From Jiangella gansuensis DSM 44835 (lineage in GTDB: Bacteria > Actinomycetota > Actinomycetes > Jiangellales > Jiangellaceae), in NCBI RefSeq assembly GCF_000515395.1, contig NZ_KI911782.1:5176070-5240069 (forward strand): a DNA stretch of 64,000 nucleotides, in the 5' to 3' direction. The notes under the pieces are model-generated. The model searched no databases. It saw nothing but the letters and a program-made list of their open reading frames with translations, and had not been told where the DNA came from. This document shows positions 1 to 7,724 of this stretch, in pieces. The position numbers and the translations under genes were made by a program. Numbering within the stretch: position 1 is the stretch's first letter; every line of letters begins with the position of its first letter.

Positions 1-88
1 CGGAACCCGAGCTCTCGATCTCTTCACCGGGCTTGATGCCTCCGGCGCACACTCCGCACCGGCCGGCGAACTTCGCGAGCACGAACAC
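1..88 (-). CDS. Partial zinc-ribbon-like protein, N-terminus only
   Basis: The reverse strand is open from position 88 to the left edge and reads VFVLAKFAGRCGVC, then a Gly-rich turn and an acidic stretch, 29 residues in all. The Cys-x2-Cys inside an AKFAGRC context looks like the first knuckle of a small zinc ribbon. A GAGGAG ribosome site (complement of 92-97) precedes GTG codons at 88 and 82; spacing favours 82, but 88 is used here to include both. The C-terminal part lies outside the window, so no function can be given. The fit of ribosome site and frame makes a real gene more likely than chance. Confidence 0.5.
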   Translation of the reverse strand, partial: MFVLAKFAGRCGVCAGGIKPGEEIESSGS

Positions 89-162
89 CCTCTCCTCGTG
101 GCGGGACCTGCTCCTGCTCCCGGCACCCTAACCCGCTCCGATGACAACGGCGGGCACGCGTA

Positions 163-1491
163 TCAGTGCGTCGCGCCGCCGTGCTGAAGTGCCTCGTCGA
201 GCACGCGACCTTCCGCCTGCGCCGGCGCGGGGATGCCGAGCAAGGCGGCGATGGTCGGTGCGATGTCGACGTGCCGCGCCTGGTCGAGCCTGGCCCGCGG
301 GCTGACGCCCCGGCCCGCCACCAGCAGGGCGGCCTCTCGCTCACCCGTGCGGCCGTGGTAGCCGCGCGGGCCGTCGGGGTCCTCCATGCCGAACGACCAG
401 CCGGCCGCGGGCTCGGCCACCAGGTCACCCAGCAACGGACTGGCGCCGAACGCGTCGAGGTCGGCGCGGTCGTACACGCGCTCCACGGGTTCGACCGCTT
501 CGAGTGCGGCGCGGGCTCGCGCGATGCCGTCGGCGGTACGCGCCGCGCCGAGCAGGTGGACGCTGGCAACGCCACCGACGACCAACGCGACGTCGGTCGA
601 CGCAGCCGGCGCCGCGCCCGGCGAGACGAACTCGGGGGTGAAACCCGCCTCGGTCAGCGCGGTGAGCGCGAGACCACCGAACCCGCGGGTGAACGTCGTC
701 ATGCCGTGATCGCCGAGGATGACGAAGGCGGTACTGCCGTAGATGCCGACGTCCTTCGTCGCCTGCACGAGCCGTCCCAGCGCGGCGTCGAGGCCGGCCA
801 GCGTGGGCCCCATGGCGGGAGATTCCGCACCCTCACGGTGGCCCAGAGCATCGAGGTCGTCCGCGTACACGGCGAGCAGCGTCGGCGGTTCCTCGACGGT
901 GACCGTCGTGGATCCTGACCGCACCGGCCGGCCGTGCAGGATGTCGACCGCCACGTCGAAGCGGGCCGGACCGGTGCCACCAGGCTGCACGTACAGAGCG
1001 CGGGGGTCGCCGAAGACGACCCCGTGGTTCTGCACGATGAAGAACTGGACCGACGCGACGGTTCCGCCCGCGGCGGCCACGGCCTCGGCGATGCTCTGGG
1101 CCTCCAGAGTCCGGTTCTGGCTCACGGCGCGCCCGGTGGACGGGTCCAGGAAGTAGGGCGTGTTGAGATGAGTGCGCGGCCATGCACCGGTGGCGACACT
1201 GGCCCACGACGTGTTGGTGATGGATGGGAAGCACCCGGTCGTGGTGCCGAGGACACCGCGCCGGGTCAACTGGTCGAGGTTCGGTGTCTCGAGCAGGTCG
1301 AGGTAGGCGGGATCGAACCCGTCCCACGCGATGAGCACCACGTGCCGGGCCGGTGCGAGCCGGCCCCCACTGACCTCTGCCCGGGCCGCGGAGGGCAGCG
1401 TGAGGGCGGCCGCGGTCCCCGCGCCGGCCGCGAGTACGGCACGACGGCTGACCGAACGCACGGATTGCGGAGGGTTGGTCGGTTTCGTCAT
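163..1491 (-). CDS. Secreted alkaline phosphatase-superfamily phosphodiesterase
   Basis: A 442-residue protein of the type I phosphodiesterase/nucleotide pyrophosphatase branch of the alkaline phosphatase superfamily, which hydrolyses phosphodiester or phosphate bonds with two metal ions. The N-terminus carries a twin-arginine signal (SRRAVLAAGAG, about residues 15-25) ending near AARA, so it is probably exported folded with its metals. Visible family motifs are AWDGFD (D57), a nucleophile region around FPSITNTSW (about 88-96), LGHREG, LGDHGM and GYHGR. The ATG at 1491 is chosen because the signal begins there; a 34-residue upstream extension reads as noncoding. It follows the UvrA-like gene after 105 bp on the same strand. 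The substrate is not evident. Confidence 0.85.
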   Translation of the reverse strand: MTKPTNPPQSVRSVSRRAVLAAGAGTAAALTLPSAARAEVSGGRLAPARHVVLIAWDGFDPAYLDLLETPNLDQLTRRGVLGTTTGCFPSITNTSWASVATGAWPRTHLNTPYFLDPSTGRAVSQNRTLEAQSIAEAVAAAGGTVASVQFFIVQNHGVVFGDPRALYVQPGGTGPARFDVAVDILHGRPVRSGSTTVTVEEPPTLLAVYADDLDALGHREGAESPAMGPTLAGLDAALGRLVQATKDVGIYGSTAFVILGDHGMTTFTRGFGGLALTALTEAGFTPEFVSPGAAPAASTDVALVVGGVASVHLLGAARTADGIARARAALEAVEPVERVYDRADLDAFGASPLLGDLVAEPAAGWSFGMEDPDGPRGYHGRTGEREAALLVAGRGVSPRARLDQARHVDIAPTIAALLGIPAPAQAEGRVLDEALQHGGATH

Positions 1492-1596
1492 GGCCGGTGA
1501 GCATCCCAGATCGCGGTGAACTCCGCTCGTCGCCCACGTGGCGGCGCGCCGTGAGGCAGATGGCCCGCACGCGCGGACCGGCCCTGCCCGCACCTC

Positions 1597-3864
1597 TCAC
1601 TGCCGGCCGTCGAGGTGGCGGCGGAGGTACTCGGCCGTGTGGGTGGTGCCGTCCGTGGCCAGCAGTGCGGGAGTGCCCTCGAAGACGACCTGACCGCCGT
1701 CGTGGCCGGCCTCCGGGCCCAGGTCGATGACCCAGTCGGCCGCGGCGACGACGTCGAGGTTGTGCTCGATGACGATGACCGTGTTGCCGTCGTCGACCAG
1801 GCGGTTGAGCAGGTCGACGAGGTGGTCGACGTCGGCGAGGTGGAGCCCGGTGGTGGGTTCGTCGAGCACGTAGAGCTTGCCGCCGGCGAGGAGTTCGCTG
1901 GCCAGCTTGAGCCGCTGCCGCTCGCCACCGGAGAGCGTCGTGAGCGTCTGCCCGAGCGCGATGTAGTCGAGCCCGACGTCACGCATGCGCTCCAGGACCG
2001 CGACGACCGGCGCTTCGGTGAAGAACTCCAGGGCCTCGGCGACGTTCATCTCGAAGACGTCGGCGATGGACCGGCCTCGCACCAGGTGCTGCTGGGCCTC
2101 CTCCTTGAAGCGGCGGCCCCGGCAGGTCTCGCAGGGCGTGGTGACGCCGTCCATGAACGCGAGGTCGGTGAAGATGACCCCGGCGCCCTGACATGCGTCG
2201 CACGCACCGGTTGAGTTGGGGCTGAACATCGCCGCCGGCGCGCCGGTGGTCTTCGCGAACAGCGCCCGGATGGGGTCGAGCATGCCGGTGAACGTGGCCG
2301 GGCTGGAGCGGCGCGACCCGCGGATGGGGCTCTGGTCGAGCATGACCGCGTCGGGCCGCACCCGCGGCAGGTGCCCGTGGATCAGGCTGCTCTTGCCTGA
2401 GCCGGCCACGCCGGTGACGGCGGTGAACACGCCCAGCGGGATGTCGACGGTGACGTCGCGCAGGTTGTGGGTGGATGCTCCCTCGATACGGACCTGGCCG
2501 GTCGGGGTGCGGACCGCCGTGCGCACCGGCCGCGACGACCGCAGCCCGGCACCGGTTCTGGTGTCGGACTTGACCAGGCCGTCGAACCCGCCCTGGTAGG
2601 TGAGGGTGCCGCCGGCCCGCCCGGCCCCCGGCCCCATGTCAATGCAGTGGTCGGCGATGGCCATGATCTCCGGATCGTGTTCGACGACGACCACCGTGTT
2701 GCCCTTGTCGCGCAGCTCCAGCAGCAGTTCGCCGAGCCGGTGGACGTCGCGCGGATGCAGGCCGACGGTGGGCTCGTCGAACACGTAGAGCATGTCCGCG
2801 AGGCTGCTGCCGAGGTGCCGGACCATCTTCACCCGCTGCGACTCGCCACCGGAGAGCGTCGACGTGGCGCGGTCGAGGCTCAGGTAGCCCAGGCCGAGGA
2901 TGCACAGCCGTTCCACCTGCTCGGCGGCGTCCTCGACCAGCGGCGCAACACTCGGATCGGTGATGGAGCGGATGACGCCGGCGAGGTCGTCCGCCTGCAT
3001 GGCGTTGAGGTCGGCGATGGATCGCCCGTCGATCAGCGACGAACGGGCCGCCTCACCCAACCGGGTGCCTCCGCAGTCGGGGCAGACCCCGCGGGTGACG
3101 ATGCGTTCGAACGCCTCACGGGTCTTGCCCTTGAAGGAGTCGACCTCCTTGTGCAGGTAGAGCCGGTTGAACCGGGCGATGACACCCTCATAGCTGGTGA
3201 CGTCGGGATTCGGCGCCTTGAGCGTGCCGGCCTCGGCGTACATGAGCGTGTTCCACTGCTCGTCGGTGTAGTCACGCAGCGGCATCGCGGGGTCGAAGAA
3301 CCCGCTGTTGGCGTAGGAGCGCCAGAACCACTGCCCGACCCCGAACGCGGGGAACGTGAGCGCGCCGTCCTGCAGTGAGCGGTCCCGGTCGACCAGCTGC
3401 GACTCGTCGACCACACTGACCACGCCGAGGCCCTGACAGCGAGAGCACATGCCCTGCGGGTCGTTGAACGAGAACACGTTGGAGAAGCCGGCGAACGGTT
3501 GCCCCACCCGGGAGAAGATCAGCCGCAGCCTGGCTCCGATGTCGGTGGCCGTGCCGACGGTGGAGCGGGCGCCGCCACCGAGCCGTTTCTGGTCGACGAC
3601 GGTGACGGCACACAGGTTCGACATGCGATCGACGTCGGGCTGGCCATAACTGGGCAGTCGGTTCTGCGCGAACGCGCTGAACGTGGCGTTGAGCTGACGC
3701 TGCGACTCCGCCGCGAGGGTGTCGAACACCAGCGACGACTTACCCGAACCGGACACCCCCGTGACCACCGTCAGCCGTCGCTTCGGGATGTCGACGTCGA
3801 TGTCGCGCAGGGTGTGCTCGCGGGCACCCCTGACCTCGATGGAACCGTAGTCGGCCAGCGTCAT
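1597..3864 (-). CDS. UvrA-like ABC ATPase, DrrC-type drug resistance protein
   Basis: A 755-residue UvrA paralogue, shorter than housekeeping UvrA (about 950). It has two ABC modules with Walker A motifs GVSGSGKSS (about 36-44) and GVAGSGKSS, signatures LSGGESQRVKM and LSGGERQRLKLA, and zinc-knuckle Cys pairs CSRCQG, CPDCGG, CDACQG and CETCRG. DrrC of the daunorubicin producer is this kind of protein and is thought to remove DNA-bound drug. The ATG at 3864 overlaps the permease stop by 4 bp (ATGA), placing it last in a three-gene operon with an ATPase and a DrrB-like permease. The context favours self-resistance or xenobiotic protection over general excision repair, but the drug is unknown. 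Confidence 0.9.
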   Translation of the reverse strand: MTLADYGSIEVRGAREHTLRDIDVDIPKRRLTVVTGVSGSGKSSLVFDTLAAESQRQLNATFSAFAQNRLPSYGQPDVDRMSNLCAVTVVDQKRLGGGARSTVGTATDIGARLRLIFSRVGQPFAGFSNVFSFNDPQGMCSRCQGLGVVSVVDESQLVDRDRSLQDGALTFPAFGVGQWFWRSYANSGFFDPAMPLRDYTDEQWNTLMYAEAGTLKAPNPDVTSYEGVIARFNRLYLHKEVDSFKGKTREAFERIVTRGVCPDCGGTRLGEAARSSLIDGRSIADLNAMQADDLAGVIRSITDPSVAPLVEDAAEQVERLCILGLGYLSLDRATSTLSGGESQRVKMVRHLGSSLADMLYVFDEPTVGLHPRDVHRLGELLLELRDKGNTVVVVEHDPEIMAIADHCIDMGPGAGRAGGTLTYQGGFDGLVKSDTRTGAGLRSSRPVRTAVRTPTGQVRIEGASTHNLRDVTVDIPLGVFTAVTGVAGSGKSSLIHGHLPRVRPDAVMLDQSPIRGSRRSSPATFTGMLDPIRALFAKTTGAPAAMFSPNSTGACDACQGAGVIFTDLAFMDGVTTPCETCRGRRFKEEAQQHLVRGRSIADVFEMNVAEALEFFTEAPVVAVLERMRDVGLDYIALGQTLTTLSGGERQRLKLASELLAGGKLYVLDEPTTGLHLADVDHLVDLLNRLVDDGNTVIVIEHNLDVVAAADWVIDLGPEAGHDGGQVVFEGTPALLATDGTTHTAEYLRRHLDGRQ

Positions 3865-4640
3865 CGGTTGGACCTCCGGTAAGCGGCGACGGACAACGGG
3901 GCGAAGACCACGGTCATCAGGATGGGCCAAGCCACCGACAAGGTCAGCGCGTGCTCGCTCGGCCAGCCTCCCGCCGCCACACCCGGGTTGCCGAACAGCG
4001 AGCGCACGGCGTCCGCCGTCGCCGACAGCGGGCTCCACTCGGCCACGGCGCCCAGCCAGCGCGGCATCGTCACCGGGTCGAGGAACACGGTCGACAAGAA
4101 GCCGAGCGGCCAGACCAGGATCTGCGCCGCGGCCACGGCCTCCGGCCCGGACGCCCGCAGCCCGGCGTAGACACCCACCCACTGGATGCCGAAGCGCAGC
4201 AGGAGCAGCAGGCCGTACGCACCCAGAGCCCCAGCCAGACCGTCCTCCCACCGCCAGCCGAGAGCGAACCCGGCGAGAGTCATGGCGGCCAGCCCGGCCA
4301 CGGCGGCGGCCAGGTCAGCCGCACAACGGCCGAGCAGCACGGCGCCGCTGTGCATCGGCAGCGTGCGGAACCGGTCGGTCACCCCGCGCGCGGCGTCGGC
4401 GGTGATCGCGGCCATGGTGGTCTCGAGGCCGAACAGCATGGTCAGCGCCAGCACGCCGGGCACGACGAACGGGATGTAGTCGGCGGCGCTGCCGGCTACG
4501 GCGCCACCGAACAGCCCGCCCATCATCAGCACGACGAGCACCGGGAACAGCAGGGTGACCAGGAACGGGACCGGCTGGGCCCGCCAGTGGCCGACGGTCC
4601 GCCCGGCCAGTACCAGGGAATCATGGACCAGAGTCGTCAT
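3861..4640 (-). CDS. ABC-2 type permease, DrrB-like
   Basis: A 259-residue integral membrane protein of the ABC-2 permease family, with about six hydrophobic segments beginning at VPFLVTLLFPVLVVLMMGG. The family partners with DrrA-like ATPases to pump out antibiotics or hydrophobic compounds. The ATG at 4640 overlaps the ATPase stop codon, and its own stop overlaps the start of the UvrA-like gene, 4 bp in each case, so the three are translationally coupled. The motif LPMHSGAVLLGR after the second segment is typical of DrrB-like permeases. Expression is probably controlled by the divergent TetR regulator. Substrate unknown. Confidence 0.88.
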   Translation of the reverse strand: MTTLVHDSLVLAGRTVGHWRAQPVPFLVTLLFPVLVVLMMGGLFGGAVAGSAADYIPFVVPGVLALTMLFGLETTMAAITADAARGVTDRFRTLPMHSGAVLLGRCAADLAAAVAGLAAMTLAGFALGWRWEDGLAGALGAYGLLLLLRFGIQWVGVYAGLRASGPEAVAAAQILVWPLGFLSTVFLDPVTMPRWLGAVAEWSPLSATADAVRSLFGNPGVAAGGWPSEHALTLSVAWPILMTVVFAPLSVAAYRRSNR

Positions 4641-5584
4641 CGTGCGGCCTCCTCTGTGGCGCGGTTGACGTGGACGAAGACGTCGTCGAGCGTGGGCTGG
4701 CGGACGGTGACCTCGACCGGTTCGACCCCGGCGGCCGCCAGCGCGCCACACACCCGGGTGACGGCGACGGCGTCGGGCACCGGCACCGCGACCGCCGTTC
4801 CCGTCGTCGACACGACTCCGACGGCGTGGGGCGCGGCCACCCTGACGGCCAGTTCGGCCGATTCCCCGGTGGCCAGCCGCAGGACCACCGTGGTCTGGCC
4901 CACCAGTGACGTCAGCTCGGCCGGGCTGCCCTCCAGGACGATCTTTCCGTCCCGGAGCATGGCGACGTGGTCGGCGAGCGCGTCGGCCTCGTCCAGGTAC
5001 TGCGTGGTGAGCAGCACCGTGACACCGTCGTCGACGAGGCGGCGCACGGTGGCCCACACCTCGCGCCGGGCATCGGGGTCCAGGCCGGTGGTCGGCTCGT
5101 CGACGAACAACACGGACGGCGGCACGACCAGGCTCGCGGCCAGGTCGAGCCGGCGACGCATTCCGCCGGAGTAGGTCGCGACCGGACGGCCCGCGGCCTC
5201 GTCCAGGCCGAACCGGGCGATGAGCTCGTCCGCGCGGGCTCTCGCCGCTGCCTTTGACAGCCCGTTCAACCGGCCGAAGAGGACCAGGTTGGCCCGGCCG
5301 GGCAGGATCTCGTCGACTGCCGCGTGCTGTCCGACCAGGCCCATCGCCCGTCGCACGCCGGCACCGTCGGACCGCACGTCGCGTCCGGCCACCGTCGCCG
5401 TCCCGTCGTCCATGGCCAGCAACGTGGTCAGGACTCGCACCGCCGTCGTCTTGCCGGCACCGTTGCGGCCCAACAACGCGCAGACCGTGCCCGCCTGCAC
5501 CGTCAGGTCGAAACCGTCCAGGGCCGGGTGGTCCGCGCCGCGGTAGTGCTTGCGGAGCCCCCGTGCCTCGATGGCTGCTTTCAC
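4637..5584 (-). CDS. ABC transporter ATP-binding protein, DrrA-like
   Basis: A 315-residue ATPase with Walker A GRNGAGKTT (about 38-46), Q-loop region GLVGQHAAVDE, signature YSGGMRRRLDLA, Walker B VLFVDEPTTGLD and a C-terminal regulatory domain, the layout of the daunorubicin-resistance DrrA family. It should energise the neighbouring permease. It starts at GTG 5584 with a GAGGAGG ribosome site directly upstream, and is the first gene of the operon. The short gap to the divergent TetR gene holds a strong inverted repeat, which suggests repression and drug-responsive induction. Confidence 0.92.
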   Translation of the reverse strand: MKAAIEARGLRKHYRGADHPALDGFDLTVQAGTVCALLGRNGAGKTTAVRVLTTLLAMDDGTATVAGRDVRSDGAGVRRAMGLVGQHAAVDEILPGRANLVLFGRLNGLSKAAARARADELIARFGLDEAAGRPVATYSGGMRRRLDLAASLVVPPSVLFVDEPTTGLDPDARREVWATVRRLVDDGVTVLLTTQYLDEADALADHVAMLRDGKIVLEGSPAELTSLVGQTTVVLRLATGESAELAVRVAAPHAVGVVSTTGTAVAVPVPDAVAVTRVCGALAAAGVEPVEVTVRQPTLDDVFVHVNRATEEAAR

Positions 5585-5603
5585 TCACCCTCCTCGTCTC
5601 GCA

Positions 5604-5633
5604 GTCCGTACAGTGTACGGTACAACGTACGGA
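5604..5633. promoter_or_regulatory. Probable TetR operator between divergent genes
   Basis: A perfect inverted repeat CCGTACA-G-TGTACGG lies at 5606-5620. Immediately beyond it, GTACAACGTACGG (5620-5632) repeats the GTACGG half-site a further time. The cluster of half-sites sits in the 67-bp gap between the DrrA-like and TetR genes, so one bound dimer could cover both promoters. Assignment to the neighbouring TetR protein is an inference from position. Confidence 0.75.
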
Positions 5634-5651
5634 AGGTGAGAGGATATTTCC

Positions 5652-6395
5652 GTGCCCTCGAACACACCGCGCCCGACCGACCCCACCCGCCTGGTCCGGC
5701 TGCTGTGGGAGCCGTCGGACCGGCCCGGCCGCAGCGGCCTGACCAAGCGGTCCATCGTCGAGAACGCCATCGCCATCGCCGACGCCGAAGGGCTCGGCGC
5801 GCTGACCATGCGGCGGGCGGCCGAGCGCCTCGGCGCCGGAGCGATGTCGCTGTACACGCACGTGCCCGGAAAGCCGGAACTGGTGGAGCTCATGCTCGAC
5901 ACCGTCGTCACCGAGGTCTACGCCGACGGCCGGTTGCCCGGCGATCACGACGACTGGCGGGCCGGGCTGCGCCACATCGCCGAGCGCAACTGGCAGCACC
6001 ACCTGCGCCATCCCTGGACGGTAGAGGTCCTGCCCGGCCGGCCGGTCGTCGGGCCGGGCGTCACCGCCAAGTACGAGCACGAACTGGCGCCCCTCGACGG
6101 CATCGGCCTGTCCGACGTCGAGATGGATCAGCTGCTCTGCGGACTCCTGGCCCTGGTCGAGGCCACCGCCCGGCAACAGGTCGGACTCGACCGGGTCCGC
6201 GCGGGCACCGGCGACCTCGACTGGTGGTCCGCGGTCGGCCCGGCGCTGGGCCAGGCCATGCACGGACACAGCTTCCCGCTGGCCGACCGGGTGGGCACCG
6301 CGACCGGCGAGGCCACCGGAGCCGGGGATCCGCTCGCCTCGATGCGCCTCACCGTCGACCACCTGATCTCCGGCCTCGAGCGCCGCCTCAGCTGA
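5652..6395 (+). CDS. TetR family regulator of the Drr-like operon
   Basis: A 247-residue regulator with an N-terminal helix-turn-helix at about 28-75 (SIVENAIAIADAEGLGALTMRRAAERLGAGAMSLY, split here only by eye) and a long ligand-binding half of the TetA/actinobacterial TetR_C type. Proteins of this group repress a divergent efflux operon until a drug binds. The GTG at 5652 is used; the reading frame upstream runs into the operator. It is divergent from the DrrA-like ATPase across 67 bp containing an inverted repeat, so it very likely controls that operon and itself. The recognised ligand cannot be read from sequence. Confidence 0.9.
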   Translation: MPSNTPRPTDPTRLVRLLWEPSDRPGRSGLTKRSIVENAIAIADAEGLGALTMRRAAERLGAGAMSLYTHVPGKPELVELMLDTVVTEVYADGRLPGDHDDWRAGLRHIAERNWQHHLRHPWTVEVLPGRPVVGPGVTAKYEHELAPLDGIGLSDVEMDQLLCGLLALVEATARQQVGLDRVRAGTGDLDWWSAVGPALGQAMHGHSFPLADRVGTATGEATGAGDPLASMRLTVDHLISGLERRLS

Positions 6396-6418
6396 GAGTT
6401 CACCCTGCATTGGCGAGC

Positions 6419-6439
6419 CGTTCCCGCAGGCAGGGAACG
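6419..6439 (+). promoter_or_regulatory. Small hairpin over the ribosome site of the PLD-like gene
   Basis: CGTTCCC (6419-6425) and GGGAACG (6433-6439) form a perfect 7-bp stem with a 7-nt loop. The right arm contains the only purine-rich ribosome-binding candidate for the following gene. It could weakly terminate the TetR transcript or mask the ribosome site; neither is proven. Confidence 0.4.
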
Positions 6440-6448
6440 GTGTGGCCC

Positions 6449-7657
6449 ATGACCGTCCTACTACGACGCCGCATCGCCCGTTCCCTCGCCCTGGCCACCG
6501 TCGCGGCGGCGCTGATCGCGCCCGCCCCGGTGCTCGCCGAAGACGGCGCCCGCGCCGGCGAACACGACGACGGCCGGCCATGCCGCGATGCCGCACGAGC
6601 CCCAGTGACCACCGGCGTCGTGGTCAACAACCCGGTAGCCGGTGACGGCGACGCGATCGTGCGGCGGATCTGCGGCATGGTGCACCAGGCCCCCAACGGG
6701 TCGCTGATCCGGATCGCGCACTTCGTCATCTCCGGAACCAGCGGCCAGGACTTCGTCGACGCACTCGTCGCCGCGCATCGCCGTGGCGTGAACGTGCAGG
6801 TGGTGCTGGACGGCTGGCAGGTGACCAACGCGGCGGTCACGGCGCTACGGGCCGAGCTCGGCACCGACCGGACGCAGCGGTCGTGGCTGCATGTCTGCAC
6901 CGGCCTGTCGCCTGAGGGGAACACCGCCGCCTGCATCGGCACGAAGGGCCAGCACAACAAGTTCTACCTGTTCTCCGAGACCGGCGGCGCCGCGGACGTC
7001 GTCGTCCAGTCGTCGGCCAACTTCACCGACCTCAACACGACGACCTACTGGAACAACGCGACCACCGTCGTGGGGAGCCGGGAGCTGTACGACGCCTACG
7101 GCTCATACTTCGACGACCTGGCCGCGGAGCGGCGCACGGACGACTATGACCGCGCGGTCACAACCAGGGTTCGGGGCGGCACCGTCACAGCGCACTTCTT
7201 CCCCATCGCCGACGGCGACCCGGTGGTGGATCACCTCGCCCGCGTGAGTTGCAGCACGCCCACGACCATCCGGATCGGCATGTCCGAGTGGGACACCCAT
7301 CGGATCGGGATCGCGCAGCGCCTGGTCGAGCTGGCCGGTTCCGGCTGCCGGGTCTCGATCGTGCACGGTCCTATGGACGACGACGTGCGCGAGCTGCTGT
7401 CGTCGGCTCCCGGCGTCGAGCTACACGCCCTCGACGACGGCGGCGCGCTGCCCGGGCGCATCCACTCGAAGTACCTGCTCGTGGAGGGCGAGGTCGACGG
7501 CCGTCCGGGGGCCCGCTGGACGCTGACCGGCAGCCCGAACTTCAACACCACCTCGCTGCGTCGCAACGACGAAGCGATGCTGGTCACGGACCTCAAGCCG
7601 GTGTACGCCCGCTACCGCGCCAACTTCGATGCCATGGTCACCGCCACCCGCGACTGA
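6449..7657 (+). CDS. Secreted phospholipase D-like protein
   Basis: A 402-residue exported protein with a Sec signal (basic start, hydrophobic 12-26, APVLA cleavage at about 30) and two phospholipase D half-domains. HKD-like motifs are HNKFYLF (H169, K171) and HSKYLLVEGE (H339, K341); the usual distal Asp is Ser or Glu, and N-x-N motifs (SSANFTD, GSPNFN) follow each. Such enzymes cleave or transfer phosphodiester bonds, often in lipids, through a phosphohistidine. Start at ATG 6449; an in-frame GTG at 6440, with AGGGA upstream, is a real alternative that adds three residues. It stands alone and converges on the alpha-galactosidase gene. Confidence 0.87.
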   Translation: MTVLLRRRIARSLALATVAAALIAPAPVLAEDGARAGEHDDGRPCRDAARAPVTTGVVVNNPVAGDGDAIVRRICGMVHQAPNGSLIRIAHFVISGTSGQDFVDALVAAHRRGVNVQVVLDGWQVTNAAVTALRAELGTDRTQRSWLHVCTGLSPEGNTAACIGTKGQHNKFYLFSETGGAADVVVQSSANFTDLNTTTYWNNATTVVGSRELYDAYGSYFDDLAAERRTDDYDRAVTTRVRGGTVTAHFFPIADGDPVVDHLARVSCSTPTTIRIGMSEWDTHRIGIAQRLVELAGSGCRVSIVHGPMDDDVRELLSSAPGVELHALDDGGALPGRIHSKYLLVEGEVDGRPGARWTLTGSPNFNTTSLRRNDEAMLVTDLKPVYARYRANFDAMVTATRD

Positions 7658-7661
7658 TCCA

Positions 7662-7724
7662 CCACTTCTGGAGACTTGTGCACGCTACGGAGGCGGTTTA
7701 GCGTGCACAAGTCTCCAGAAGTGG
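7662..7724. terminator. Perfect 26-bp stem, bidirectional terminator
   Basis: The 26 bases at 7662-7687 are exactly complementary in reverse to 7699-7724, with an 11-nt loop. It lies just after the phospholipase stop (7655-7657) and contains the stop and last codons of the convergent alpha-galactosidase gene. It lacks a T-run, as is usual for actinomycete hairpin terminators. Confidence 0.85.

Noticed and set aside
163-918. Long antisense reading frames over genes (for example over the phosphodiesterase)
   Set aside because: These are shadows caused by high GC content. They lack ribosome sites and family motifs.
1597-3864. Housekeeping excinuclease subunit UvrA
   Set aside because: It is about 200 residues shorter than true UvrA and is translationally coupled to a Drr-like transporter.
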